From: an uncultured Neomegalonema sp.
GTDB taxonomy: Bacteria > Pseudomonadota > Alphaproteobacteria > Rhodobacterales > Rhodobacteraceae
Reading direction: 5' to 3'
NCBI GenBank assembly: GCA_937995735.1
Contig: CALKIZ010000045.1
Span: 44,464-108,463, forward strand
DNA: 64,000 nt
Shown here: positions 30,418 to 40,069 of the stretch, one piece after another
How the letters are laid out: every line of letters starts with the position of its first letter
Numbering within the stretch: position 1 is the stretch's first letter
Program-made: the position numbers and the translations under genes
Notes under the pieces: model-generated
The model's input: the letters and a program-made list of their open reading frames with translations, nothing else
The model's database searches: none
Told to the model about the DNA's origin: nothing

Positions 30418-32628
30418 TCAAGCCGCAGCCTGTTTAGGCTGAAAACGTCCATAGAAAGTATCGCCCTTAGCGGCAATGTCTTTCAACAGATCAGGTGCTT
30501 TAAAGCGCTCACCATAATTCTGTTCCAAGGCATCACACATCGCAACAACCTCAGCAGGGCCAGTCAGATCGACCCACGAGAGAGGCCCGCCGGACCAAGG
30601 CGCAAAGCCCCAACCCAAAATTGCACCGACATCACCTTCACGAATATCAACCAGCACGTCCTCTTCTTTCGCGCGAATGGCTTCTAAGACCTGCGAAAGA
30701 ATAAGCCGGTTTTTCACTTCCTCAACATCGGGTTGGTCATCCGACACCGGGAAATGCGTTGCGAGATCAGGCCACAGTTTTTGCCGTTTGCCCTTCTCAT
30801 CGTAATCGTAAAAGCCCTTACCGTTCTTACGTCCAGCACGGCCCTGTCCTTCAAACATTTTGATGATCACATCATCAGCGCCCGTCCCTTCATACGCATC
30901 GCCCATCTGTACTTTGGTGGCGGACATAATCCGGTGACCAAGCTCTAACGATGTCTCATCGGTCAATTGCAAAGGAGCAACCGGCATTCCAATATGCTTT
31001 GCCGCATTTTCAATCAGTGCAGGCTTCACGCCTTCATTCACCATCGTCATCGCTTCATTCAGATACGGAATGATGCAACGGTTCGCATAGAAGAAGCGGG
31101 CATCATTGACGACAATCGGCGTCTTCTTGATTTGGCGAACGAAGTCTAACGCCTTGGCCACCGCAACATCCCCGGTCTTCTCGCCTTTGATGATTTCGAC
31201 TAGCATCATCTTCTCAACTGGCGAGAAGAAGTGGATGCCAATAAACTGCTCGGGACGCTTTGACGCTTTGGCCAGCCCCGTGATGGGCAAGGTCGATGTA
31301 TTGGTCGCAAATATCGCATCTTCGGGAATAACCGCCTCGGTCGCTTGCGTAACAGTCGCCTTGATTTTCGGATCTTCAAAGACCGCCTCAACAATCAAAT
31401 CACAGCCCGACATCTTGTCATAATCAGGAGTCGCCGTAACCCGCGCGAGGATTTCGTTTTTCTGATCCTCAGTGACTTTTTTACGTTTCACGCCTTTATC
31501 AAGAATGGCTTCAACCGAAGCCCGTCCGCGATCTGCACTTTCCTGATCCCGGTCAACCAACACGACATCAATACCAGCACGCGCTGAGACAAAAGCAATG
31601 CCGGCCCCCATCATCCCTGCGCCTATGATACCGACGGATTTAACTTTTTGATCCGGCACGTCAGGACGGCGCGCGCCTTTCTCAATCGCTTGCTTGTTCA
31701 CAAAGAGCGAGCGGATCATCGCCGAAGACCGTGGGTCCATCAGGACAGATGTGAACCACCGCGCCTCGATTCTGAGCGCATTGTCCATGTCAACCAACGA
31801 GCCTTCATAAACCGCTGAAAGCATCGCGTTAGTTTGCGGGTAGACACCGGCGGTCTGACCATGAGTCATGGCAACAGCGCCAAGATACGTTTGGAAACCT
31901 TTCGGTGTGTAGGGCGCACCGCCGGGAATTTTATAACCCCGATCATCCCAAGGCTTCACGGCGTCTTTCTCACTGGACCCGCGCACCCAAGCCACCGCAG
32001 AAGAAACCAAATCTTCCTGCGGAACAACTTCGTCGATCAACAAACCGGCTTTGGCCTTTTTCGGGTTTACCAGCTTACCCTTGAGCAAGTAATCTGCCGC
32101 GCCCATCACACCAAGCATCCGCACCAACCGAGTCGTCCCCCCTGCACCGGGGAAAAGACCAACCAGTGTTTCAGGAAGGCCGAGCTTGGCCTTGGGATTA
32201 TCCGCCGCAAACCGGCGATGACACCCAAGCAGCAATTCAAAAACACCGCCAAGCGCCGTACCGGGCGTAGCAGCAGCAAAGACTTTGCCGCCCTTTTTGG
32301 TTTTCTTATCCGCACCGCCCACTTCGATCTTGCGATAAAGAGAATGCAGCGCCCAAACAAAACCAAAAAGCGCCTCGCCGACATTGCCGCCCTCTTTCGC
32401 GGCCTGCGCCTTGATCTCAGCCAGCATCGTTAAGTCAACACCGCCGCCCATATCAGCTTTCGCCGAAGTGATCACCGCCCCCTTGAGCGCATCATCGGCA
32501 AGCACCGCATCAACATGACCATCCAGCTCGCGGATAACATCAGCCGTCATCACATTCATCGAACGATCAGCCATATCCCACGTAATGATCGCCACATCGC
32601 CGTCGGTCTCATATTTCCAGTTGGTCAT
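30418..32628 (-). CDS. FadB/FadJ-like trifunctional 3-hydroxyacyl-CoA dehydrogenase/enoyl-CoA hydratase
   Basis: MTNWKYETDGDVAIITWD with GGGAG RBS at 32628. GLPETLVGLFPGAGGTTRL (ECH), VGIIGAGMMGAGIAFVSARAGIDVVLVDRD (NAD binding), FIGIHFFSPVEKMMLVEII. Confidence 0.95.
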   Translation of the reverse strand: MTNWKYETDGDVAIITWDMADRSMNVMTADVIRELDGHVDAVLADDALKGAVITSAKADMGGGVDLTMLAEIKAQAAKEGGNVGEALFGFVWALHSLYRKIEVGGADKKTKKGGKVFAAATPGTALGGVFELLLGCHRRFAADNPKAKLGLPETLVGLFPGAGGTTRLVRMLGVMGAADYLLKGKLVNPKKAKAGLLIDEVVPQEDLVSSAVAWVRGSSEKDAVKPWDDRGYKIPGGAPYTPKGFQTYLGAVAMTHGQTAGVYPQTNAMLSAVYEGSLVDMDNALRIEARWFTSVLMDPRSSAMIRSLFVNKQAIEKGARRPDVPDQKVKSVGIIGAGMMGAGIAFVSARAGIDVVLVDRDQESADRGRASVEAILDKGVKRKKVTEDQKNEILARVTATPDYDKMSGCDLIVEAVFEDPKIKATVTQATEAVIPEDAIFATNTSTLPITGLAKASKRPEQFIGIHFFSPVEKMMLVEIIKGEKTGDVAVAKALDFVRQIKKTPIVVNDARFFYANRCIIPYLNEAMTMVNEGVKPALIENAAKHIGMPVAPLQLTDETSLELGHRIMSATKVQMGDAYEGTGADDVIIKMFEGQGRAGRKNGKGFYDYDEKGKRQKLWPDLATHFPVSDDQPDVEEVKNRLILSQVLEAIRAKEEDVLVDIREGDVGAILGWGFAPWSGGPLSWVDLTGPAEVVAMCDALEQNYGERFKAPDLLKDIAAKGDTFYGRFQPKQAAA

Positions 32629-32651
32629 TTTAATTCTCCCTGTGGAGTGTT

Positions 32652-33047
32652 CTATTTTCTCGGCGCAGAAACACCGCGTAGCCACTCGGCAAATTCGGTT
32701 TCAGTCAGTTCGCCAGAGGCGAGGGTAAGAATAGTGTCGATGACATCTTTTTGGGATGTTTCGAGATCAAAGCCACACGAATCGAGAAAGAAAGCAGCAG
32801 CAACAAACGCCGTTCTCTTATTCCCATCACTAAATGGGTGATTCCGGACGATCCCAAAAGCGTAGCTGGAAGCCAGAATGATTGGGTCGTCCACACCCTC
32901 ATACCCATTCAAATTAACCGGCCTTGCAAGTGCAGAAGACAGTACGTTGGTATCTCTTATCCCAGGCAATCCTCCGTACCGCTCGATTTGTTTGCGATGA
33001 ATTTTTAGAGCATCTTCCTCCGAAACCCACTGCCACTCCTCGATCAT
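32652..33047 (-). CDS. Doc-type (Fic fold) death-on-curing toxin
   Basis: RYGGLPGIRDTNVLSSALARP...ASSYAFGIVRNHPFSDGNKRTAFVAAAFFLDSCG carries the Doc-type HxFxDGNKR motif. ATGA overlap with the upstream ORF. Confidence 0.92.
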   Translation of the reverse strand: MIEEWQWVSEEDALKIHRKQIERYGGLPGIRDTNVLSSALARPVNLNGYEGVDDPIILASSYAFGIVRNHPFSDGNKRTAFVAAAFFLDSCGFDLETSQKDVIDTILTLASGELTETEFAEWLRGVSAPRK

Positions 33048-33412
33048 TTCGCAAGTTCTCGAAGCGCCTCATCGTATCGATCCATTATCGCATCGACACG
33101 ATTCATGCGCTCATCAGAACCTTGCGCATTACTTCGAATTTCATCAATCGCCTGCATCAACGAATGTGGATCAAACTTGGACTTCGAATGTAAAGCGCTC
33201 GAAAATCGAAATGCCTGATCAGAGTAGACCATGAGACGCAGAATATCATCGTGCATTCGTGTTTTTGCCACTTGTTCTAGAAGTCGATCACGAACTACAT
33301 CCACGTCTTCGCGTTGCACCTGACCACGTGCAATTCGGCTGGAGAGCTTTGAGTGAAGCTCGATAATCTCATCTCGTGCAGATAATCGGAGTTGTTCGAC
33401 CGTTATGCTCAT
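33044..33412 (-). CDS. putative antitoxin partner of the Doc-type toxin, family unrecognised
   Basis: 122-aa, mostly helical charged protein. Its stop overlaps the doc start (ATGA). No obvious Phd/AbrB/HTH signature by eye. Confidence 0.55.
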   Translation of the reverse strand: MSITVEQLRLSARDEIIELHSKLSSRIARGQVQREDVDVVRDRLLEQVAKTRMHDDILRLMVYSDQAFRFSSALHSKSKFDPHSLMQAIDEIRSNAQGSDERMNRVDAIMDRYDEALRELAK

Positions 33413-33438
33413 AACAAAATTCCTCCAATGTTAGTCAA

Positions 33439-34650
33439 TCAAACCCGCTCAATAACAGTGGCTGCGCCCATGCCTGATGCGACGCAGAGTGTGCACAAAG
33501 CCGTGCCGCCCCCGGTACGTTCTAACTCATCCAAAGCCGTCCCAATAATCATCGCGCCAGTTGCGCCGAGTGGGTGACCCATCGCGATTGCACCGCCATT
33601 CGGGTTCAGCTTGGCATGATCCGCATTAAACGCTTGCAAGAAGCGCAAAACGACTGCGGAAAAGGCTTCATTCACTTCGTACAGATCAAAGTCACTGATC
33701 GACATGCCGGTCTCTTTCAAGACCTTCTCCGTTACCGGAACCGGGCCTGTCAGCATGATCGTCGGATCGGTTCCGATCTTCGCTGTGTGTTTAATACGCG
33801 CACGAGGTTTCAGGCCAAGTTTTTCGCCAATCTCTTTCGAACCAATCAGCAAGCCCGCAGCGCCATCGACAATCCCCGATGAATTACCCGCGTGATGAAC
33901 GTGATTGACGGATTCAAGCTCAGGATATTTTAGCAGAGCCACGGCATCAAAGCCCGGCATCGACTCGCCCATATCTTTGAACGACGCTTTCAAGCCGCCA
34001 AGCGATTGCATGTCCGTGCCGGGGCGTATGTGCTCATCGTGATCAAGGATTGTCACATCGTTCATGTCTTTGACCGCAACAATCGAATTAGCAAAACGTT
34101 TGTCTTCCCAAGCCGCCGCTGCACGTTTCTGGCTCTCAACCGCGAAAGCATCACAATCATCGCGAGAGAAGCCATATTTCGTTGCTATAATATCAGCAGA
34201 AATTCCTTGCGGCACGAAATACGACTTCATCGCAGGCGTTGGGTCAACCGCGATAGCAAAGCCATCGCTGCCCATCGGGACGCGGCTCATCATCTCAACG
34301 CCGCCAGCAACATAAAGATTGCCAGCCCCGCCTTTTACCTGGTTCGCAGCGAGGTTGACCGCTTCCATACCGGATGCACAGAACCGGTTGATATGCAGGC
34401 CGGGGACGCTTTCGTCATAATCAGCTTGCAGCACAGCAGTCCGAGCAACTTCTCCGCCCTGCTCTCCGACCGGTGTCACACAGCCCAAAATCACATCTTC
34501 AATCTCTGACGTGTCGAGGTCATTGCGATCCCGCAGTGCTTCGAGAATGGTCGACGCGCATCTCAGCGATGTTACCTCGTGAAGCGAGCCATCTTTCTTG
34601 CCCTTACCTCTGGGGGTTCGGACGGAGTCGTAAATGTAGGCTTCGGTCAT
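33439..34650 (-). CDS. acetyl-CoA C-acyltransferase (thiolase), FadA-like
   Basis: AYIYDSVRTPRGKGKKDGSLHEVTSL, INRFCASGMEAVNLAANQVKGG, NVNGGAIA-type NPNGGAIAMGHPLGATGAMI, LCTLCVASGMGAATVIERV. Confidence 0.96.
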   Translation of the reverse strand: MTEAYIYDSVRTPRGKGKKDGSLHEVTSLRCASTILEALRDRNDLDTSEIEDVILGCVTPVGEQGGEVARTAVLQADYDESVPGLHINRFCASGMEAVNLAANQVKGGAGNLYVAGGVEMMSRVPMGSDGFAIAVDPTPAMKSYFVPQGISADIIATKYGFSRDDCDAFAVESQKRAAAAWEDKRFANSIVAVKDMNDVTILDHDEHIRPGTDMQSLGGLKASFKDMGESMPGFDAVALLKYPELESVNHVHHAGNSSGIVDGAAGLLIGSKEIGEKLGLKPRARIKHTAKIGTDPTIMLTGPVPVTEKVLKETGMSISDFDLYEVNEAFSAVVLRFLQAFNADHAKLNPNGGAIAMGHPLGATGAMIIGTALDELERTGGGTALCTLCVASGMGAATVIERV

Positions 34651-34717
34651 CGAATATCCTCCACCGCCATTGCGGTCTGCAAATGCTGAGAAATGAGAGT
34701 TATTACCTTAAAATCTT

Positions 34718-35368
34718 TCACGCCGATGCTCCCGGCATAGGATGCCCCGGCATCAGATCGTATGGATGTTTCCAACCCGGCAAGGCTTGCATACGGGTTT
34801 GCCATGCTTCGATATGCGTAAATCGTTCTGCGTCAGTCCATTGGAATTCGTCGCGCGGATAAAACAGATAGCCAGCGCAAGCGACATCAGCGGTCGTTGG
34901 GCGATCCACAGCAATCCATTCGCGATTGACGAGGTGTTGATCCAGCACCTTCATCGCGCCAAGCGCACGTCCACGCATAAACTTGTTGACGTCTTCACTG
35001 CGGACGGCTTCAGGCGCCCAATTCAACATAAAGCGATAGATACCCTGAAAACTGTTCAGCTTGTGGTTCTCCCAAAGAGTCCAGCGTAGAATCTCAAGAC
35101 GTTCATCTTCGGTATCCGCACCGAATTTTCCAAATTGCTTTGAAAGATAATCAAGCATCACACCTGATTGAATAAACTTCTTATCGCCATGAAACAGGAC
35201 CGGCGCTTCCCCCATCGGATTCATGGCTTGGTATTCCGGGCTGCGTGCTTCGCCGTTAAAAAAGTCAACGAAAACCGGTTCCCAATCCGCTTCGCAAAGC
35301 GACAACATCAAGGCTGCTTTGTAGGAATGCCCGGACTGCGCAAAGCAGTGAAGTTTGAAATCAGTCAA
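34718..35368 (-). CDS. glutathione S-transferase family protein
   Basis: MTDFKLHCFAQSGHSYKAALMLSLCEADWEPVFVDFFNGEARSPEYQAMNPMGEAPVLFHGDKKFIQSGVMLDYLSKQFG (thioredoxin-like GST N-domain). Confidence 0.88.
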   Translation of the reverse strand: MTDFKLHCFAQSGHSYKAALMLSLCEADWEPVFVDFFNGEARSPEYQAMNPMGEAPVLFHGDKKFIQSGVMLDYLSKQFGKFGADTEDERLEILRWTLWENHKLNSFQGIYRFMLNWAPEAVRSEDVNKFMRGRALGAMKVLDQHLVNREWIAVDRPTTADVACAGYLFYPRDEFQWTDAERFTHIEAWQTRMQALPGWKHPYDLMPGHPMPGASA

Positions 35369-35592
35369 GATGTTCCTCCAAAGCCTTGAGTGATGCGTTT
35401 GCGTAAAATGCTGCGCTCTCTCAAGTGTTATACATCATTATCTGACGCAAGTTGACATGATCACACAAGGCCAGCGCTCATCATTTTTAGCGGTCATATC
35501 CATTTTAACGATAAAATAGCTGCACACCGCTTGCAAACTTCAGGCGCATAATAAGTGCAGGTGCGCCGTCAAAAAACAACGCACCCACAAGA

Positions 35593-37380
35593 TTAAAATG
35601 CTTCGGCATCCAGCGCCATCACCGTATCAGCACCTGATTTGATGCGGGCAAGATGTGCCGTGGTCGCGGGCATCACACGCTGCATATAATATCGTGCCGT
35701 TACAATCTTAGCCTCGTAGAACGCCGGATTGTCCGACCCTGCGGCCAGCGCCTCTTGCGCTGTCTTCGCCATCTTCGCCCACATAAAGCCAATCGCGACA
35801 TGGCCAAAGAGGTGCATAAAGTCAGTCGATCCGGCGGCGGCCTGATTTGGGTCTTTCATGCCATGCTGCATGAACCACATAACCGCCTCTTGAAGTTCTT
35901 TAGAGGCATTCTTAACCGGCTCAATGAATTCCGCCATCTCGTCACTGGAGTTCTCTTTTGAGAAATCTTTGACGATACCAAAGAATGTCTGCATTCCCGC
36001 ACCGCCCTTTTGAGGCAGTTTACGGCCAATCAAATCAAGGGCCTGAACACCGTTTGCCCCCTCATAAATCATCGCGATACGGGCATCGCGGACGAACTGG
36101 CTTTGCGACCAATCCTCGGTATACCCATGGCCTCCGAAGATTTGCTGCATCTGGACCGCTGTATCAAAGCCCTTATCCGTGAGGAAGCCTTTCACCACCG
36201 GGGTCAACAGCGCAATCAACAGACCGGCTTGATCCCGCTTTTTCTCATCTTCGTGGTGCAGTTCTTCGTCGATCAGCGTCGACGCCCAATAATAAAATGC
36301 ACGGCCCCCTTCGACAAAGCCCTTTGCATCCATGAGCATCCGGCGAACATCGGGATGGACCAACAAAGGGTCTGCTTTTTGATCAGGGAATTTATCGCCA
36401 TCAAGCGCACGACCTTGCAGGCGGTCTTTCGCATACGCTGCTGCGTTTTGATACGCGATGGAGGCTTGTGATAGCCCCTGCATCCCAACAAGAAGGCGCG
36501 CTTCATTCATCATCAGGAACATCGCGCGCAACCCTTTATGCTCGTCGCCAATGAGCCATCCGGTTGCTTCATCATAGTTCATCACACAGGTCGAATTCCC
36601 GTGAATGCCCATCTTCTCTTCAATCTTGCCACAAGACAAAGTGTTTCGTTCTCCGAGGCTTCCGTCTTCTTTCGGCAAAAACTTAGGAACGACAAAGAGC
36701 GATATTCCCTTCACGCCTTCCGGCCCGCCGGGGATTTTAGCGAGCACCAAGTGAACGATATTCTCGCTCATATCGTGCTCGCCCGAAGAGATGAAAATTT
36801 TCTGCCCGGAAACCTTATAGCTGCCATCGCCATTCGGTTCGGCTTTCGAGCGAAGCAAACCTAAATCGGTTCCGCAATGCGGCTCCGTCAAGTTCATCGT
36901 GCCGGTCCATGAACCGGAGATCATTTTCGGCAGATAAGTGTTTTTCTGCTCTTCAGAACCAAAACCCTCAATGGCTTTAATCGCACCATGGGTTAGGCCG
37001 GAATACATCGAAAACGCCATCGCGGCTGACGAAGAGATCTCGCCTGTGACAGCATGAACAATGTAGGGCATACCTTGCCCGCCATATTCGGGATTACAAT
37101 CAATCCCCGGCCAGCCACCTTCGCATTGTGCGGCATAGGCTTCTTTGAAACCATCAGGCGTGCGGACAACGCCATTTTCGAGAACACACCCTTGCTTATC
37201 GCCTACTTCATTGATCGGCAGCAGAACTTCCGTGGCAATCTTGCCCGCTTCTTCAAAAATCGCACCGGTCATGTCATCGGTGAGGTCTGAATAACCTTCG
37301 ATTGACGACTGCTCATGAATGCGCAGCACATCATGCAAAATGAATTTTATGTCTTCGGTCGGAGCCTGATAAATCGCCAT
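35593..37380 (-). CDS. acyl-CoA dehydrogenase (long form with C-terminal extension)
   Basis: [19 protein letters not shown] start. [108 protein letters not shown]. Confidence 0.95.
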   Translation of the reverse strand: MAIYQAPTEDIKFILHDVLRIHEQSSIEGYSDLTDDMTGAIFEEAGKIATEVLLPINEVGDKQGCVLENGVVRTPDGFKEAYAAQCEGGWPGIDCNPEYGGQGMPYIVHAVTGEISSSAAMAFSMYSGLTHGAIKAIEGFGSEEQKNTYLPKMISGSWTGTMNLTEPHCGTDLGLLRSKAEPNGDGSYKVSGQKIFISSGEHDMSENIVHLVLAKIPGGPEGVKGISLFVVPKFLPKEDGSLGERNTLSCGKIEEKMGIHGNSTCVMNYDEATGWLIGDEHKGLRAMFLMMNEARLLVGMQGLSQASIAYQNAAAYAKDRLQGRALDGDKFPDQKADPLLVHPDVRRMLMDAKGFVEGGRAFYYWASTLIDEELHHEDEKKRDQAGLLIALLTPVVKGFLTDKGFDTAVQMQQIFGGHGYTEDWSQSQFVRDARIAMIYEGANGVQALDLIGRKLPQKGGAGMQTFFGIVKDFSKENSSDEMAEFIEPVKNASKELQEAVMWFMQHGMKDPNQAAAGSTDFMHLFGHVAIGFMWAKMAKTAQEALAAGSDNPAFYEAKIVTARYYMQRVMPATTAHLARIKSGADTVMALDAEAF

Positions 37381-37433
37381 GGTTTCTCCATTCATTTTTC
37401 ATTTCGACGCGAAGATATTCATCGCATCAGATT

Positions 37434-37850
37434 TTAACCTGAGGCCGTCTTTTCATCTAAAATACTACGCACCAGCTTTATTTGTTCTTGGAGTTCTGCG
37501 ATGCCAAGTTCTAATTCTTCTCTTTGACGCCGCATTTCCGACAGACGTTGCTCGGCGGTTTCGATCGTGCGGGTCAGCTGTGTCACTTGCGAATCGCCGG
37601 TATCGTATAAGTCCAACAATTCGCCAATCTCTGCCAGACTGAAGCCGAAACGTTTCCCGCGCAGTATCAAAGCAAGCCTCGCACGATCACGATTCCCGAA
37701 CCGGCGGCGCGTATCTTGCCGACTCGGATGGAGTAGACCCTTTGATTCATAAAAACGAAGCGCCCGGGGGGTCACGTCAAACTCGCGGCATAACTGCGTT
37801 ACCGTAAATATGGCACCTTCATCCGGCTTCGATATGTCTGCGTTCATCAT
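37434..37850 (-). CDS. MerR-family transcriptional regulator (fatty-acid/branched-chain catabolism type)
   Basis: FTVTQLCREFDVTPRALRFYESKGLLHPSRQDTRRRFGNRDRARLALILRGKRFGFSLAEIGELLDLYD. Upstream of and co-directional with the acyl-CoA dehydrogenase. Confidence 0.92.
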   Translation of the reverse strand: MMNADISKPDEGAIFTVTQLCREFDVTPRALRFYESKGLLHPSRQDTRRRFGNRDRARLALILRGKRFGFSLAEIGELLDLYDTGDSQVTQLTRTIETAEQRLSEMRRQREELELGIAELQEQIKLVRSILDEKTASG

Positions 37851-37870
37851 ACGCTCATTTTATATATACG

Positions 37871-37886
37871 CTTACGTAAACGTCAA
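37871..37886. promoter_or_regulatory. Imperfect palindrome CTTACGTAAACGTCAA, candidate MerR operator overlapping a putative promoter
   Basis: Symmetric ACGTwwACGT core 20 bp upstream of the MerR ATG. The minus strand reads TTGACG-N16-TATAAA. Confidence 0.5.
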
Positions 37887-38026
37887 TAAAGTCTTTTGGA
37901 ACGTTTTTACACTCTGGATTTCTGATACGATGTCCATGTTAGATCAATCTTAAAGATAATCGATATACATAGATGCCAGCAGGCACGTCAGCGCGTCTGT
38001 TCCTGACGACCGTGTGGAAGATATGT

Positions 38027-39490
38027 ATGACTTCAACCGATCCACGACAGGCAAAGACAGCAGGTGAAGCTGTTGTTGAACCTAACGTTTCCGTCGATCC
38101 GGAAGCGCGAAAAGACGATGCGTGGATTGAAGCTAGTCGAGGCGAGTCTCAAATAGACAATACGGCTAACAAAATATCTGCCACGAAACTATTGAGTGTA
38201 GAGGCTGAAACAGCTGATCTCGAACCAGACGATCATCCTTCCGATGACAACCAAAACGCAACCGACCGCGCCGGAACTTCTTTAACAGACGTGGCGATTG
38301 AACAGACAGGCGATGATGCAATGAGCAAATTCGGACATGCTATTGGAGCCCTTGCAAAGCACGAAGACGATCTGGATGAAGACGCGCTAAACCATGCCGC
38401 TGAGATGGCGGGTCCCTCTCCTTTTCGTGATGATGCCGTTGCCCCGCATATTGCAGCCGCTGAGCGTGAATTGGAAAGATCCAAAGCCAATCCGGTCGAT
38501 ATTTTTGACCGGATTGCGCAAGCCGCCGAATCTCAATTCGACGAATCGCGTGGCAATACCGCCAAACGTGTGAGCGAACTCGTCGATGATCGGCGTGTCG
38601 GCACAAAGCGCTGGACGCCTTCAAAGACTATGAAAGAGCGGATGGCGAAACTCGAGGCTGCTCGCGCAGCCGCAACGGGTGGAGAACCCGTTGCAGTGGA
38701 ATCGCCTGAGCCGGAAGTAAAAGCAGCTTCCGCTCCGTCATCAAGCACAGCAACGGTCGTTACACCGGGAACTGGCGAAAAACCTGCGTCCGAAACAAAA
38801 TCTGAAACGACATCAACAGCAGAGCCAGAAAAAGTCACAGTCTCCCGCCGTGATCGCAAACCGGAAATCGAAGATACAATCGAAACGGAAAGCAGCGGAG
38901 CAACAATGGTCGAGGCCGAATCAGAAGAAGACGATTCTGACGGTCTCCGGATTATCCCGGGCGCACGGGGGCGTCGACGCGATCGCGTACGCAAATCGCG
39001 CTTAGACGAGGACTTCGAGAAAATCTTCGATGACGAAGGAAAACCGTCAATTAACAGCCTGCGTAGAAAATTACGCAGTGCGTCAAAAGAAGATGACGAA
39101 TCTGTTGAAGACGAAGCTACGGCTAAGACTGGAAGTGCAAATCGCACGGCATCTTCCGGTAACGGCTCTGATGCAGGGAACAGCAGTGAGTCCAAGCTCG
39201 GCCTATTCTCCCGCCTGCTCAACTCAAACCGTAAAAAACCTCAGAAAGCTGACGCAAACGAGTTTAACGAAGACGACCTCGTTGCTGCGTTCGAAGCAGA
39301 CAATGATGACAACAACGCACCGCTCGCTGACAACCGTGATTTAGAGGCTGCGGAAGACGATAGCTGGCAAGATGCAATCGACACCGAACGTAAACAAAAA
39401 CAAATTGCCATGCCGATTATCGGGGCGGGTGTAGCCATTCTGTTCGGTGGCATCGGCTGGTTTGCTTACAAATTTCTATTCGGCGCATAA
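38027..39490 (+). CDS. highly acidic, low-complexity protein with a C-terminal transmembrane segment
   Basis: D/E/S/T/A-rich throughout, ending MPIIGAGVAILFGGIGWFAYKFLFGA. The ORF can open at 37973; MTSTDPRQAK at 38027 is a plausible start. Confidence 0.7.
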   Translation: MTSTDPRQAKTAGEAVVEPNVSVDPEARKDDAWIEASRGESQIDNTANKISATKLLSVEAETADLEPDDHPSDDNQNATDRAGTSLTDVAIEQTGDDAMSKFGHAIGALAKHEDDLDEDALNHAAEMAGPSPFRDDAVAPHIAAAERELERSKANPVDIFDRIAQAAESQFDESRGNTAKRVSELVDDRRVGTKRWTPSKTMKERMAKLEAARAAATGGEPVAVESPEPEVKAASAPSSSTATVVTPGTGEKPASETKSETTSTAEPEKVTVSRRDRKPEIEDTIETESSGATMVEAESEEDDSDGLRIIPGARGRRRDRVRKSRLDEDFEKIFDDEGKPSINSLRRKLRSASKEDDESVEDEATAKTGSANRTASSGNGSDAGNSSESKLGLFSRLLNSNRKKPQKADANEFNEDDLVAAFEADNDDNNAPLADNRDLEAAEDDSWQDAIDTERKQKQIAMPIIGAGVAILFGGIGWFAYKFLFGA

Positions 39491-39514
39491 GGCAGGCACT
39501 CTTGAAAAGATTTC

Positions 39515-39547
39515 AAGGGCGTTCCAATCGGAGCGCCCTTTTCGTTT
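39515..39547 (+). terminator. Rho-independent terminator
   Basis: AAGGGCGTTCC-AATC-GGAGCGCCCTTTTCGTTTT shortly after the 39490 stop. Confidence 0.85.
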
Positions 39548-39601
39548 TCAGATTTGCCGATAGCGCGTTACGCTCATCCCAACCTAATTTGAGAGGCATG
39601 A

Positions 39602-40069
39602 GTGACAGACAACAAATTCAAAAACTCGATCGTACCGCCTCTTCAAGAAAATAATGAAGATGGCTCGCTTATGTCAGCAATCCCGCACTCGCGGGAGCTT
39701 GGAATGCGCCTCGTTTCGCGTGCAGACGACGAGGCCGTTCTGATGATTCCTTATGATCCAAGACTCATCGGCAATCCTGAAACCGGCATCATGCATGGTG
39801 GAGCAATCACAGCACTGCTTGATACCTGTTGTGGAACGGCGGTGATGATGTCGCGCAAAAAGCCTTCTTCGACAGCGACACTGGATTTGCGGATCAACTA
39901 TATGAAACCGGCGACGCCAGAGAAATCTGTCTATGCACACGCCCATTGTTATCGCGCGACACGCTCTGTCGGCTTTGTCCGGGCCATTGCTTACCATGAA
40001 GATAGAGACGACCCCATAGCGACGGCTTCTGCCGCCTTCATTCTAAATTTTAAAGGGGATTCTGCATGA
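39602..40069 (+). CDS. PaaI-family hotdog thioesterase
   Basis: LIGNPETGIMHGGAITALLDTCCGTAVM (HGGAI.aLlD), LRINYMKPATPEKSVYAHA. The ORF track translates the first codon (GTG) as M. Confidence 0.88.
   Translation: MTDNKFKNSIVPPLQENNEDGSLMSAIPHSRELGMRLVSRADDEAVLMIPYDPRLIGNPETGIMHGGAITALLDTCCGTAVMMSRKKPSSTATLDLRINYMKPATPEKSVYAHAHCYRATRSVGFVRAIAYHEDRDDPIATASAAFILNFKGDSA

Noticed and set aside
38533-39222. 229-aa minus-strand Ser-rich ORF opposite the acidic protein
   Set aside because: Ser/Phe/Arg-rich sequence is the mirror of the acidic codons (GAA/GAC to TTC/GTC). The acidic ORF has the terminator, TM tail and better context.
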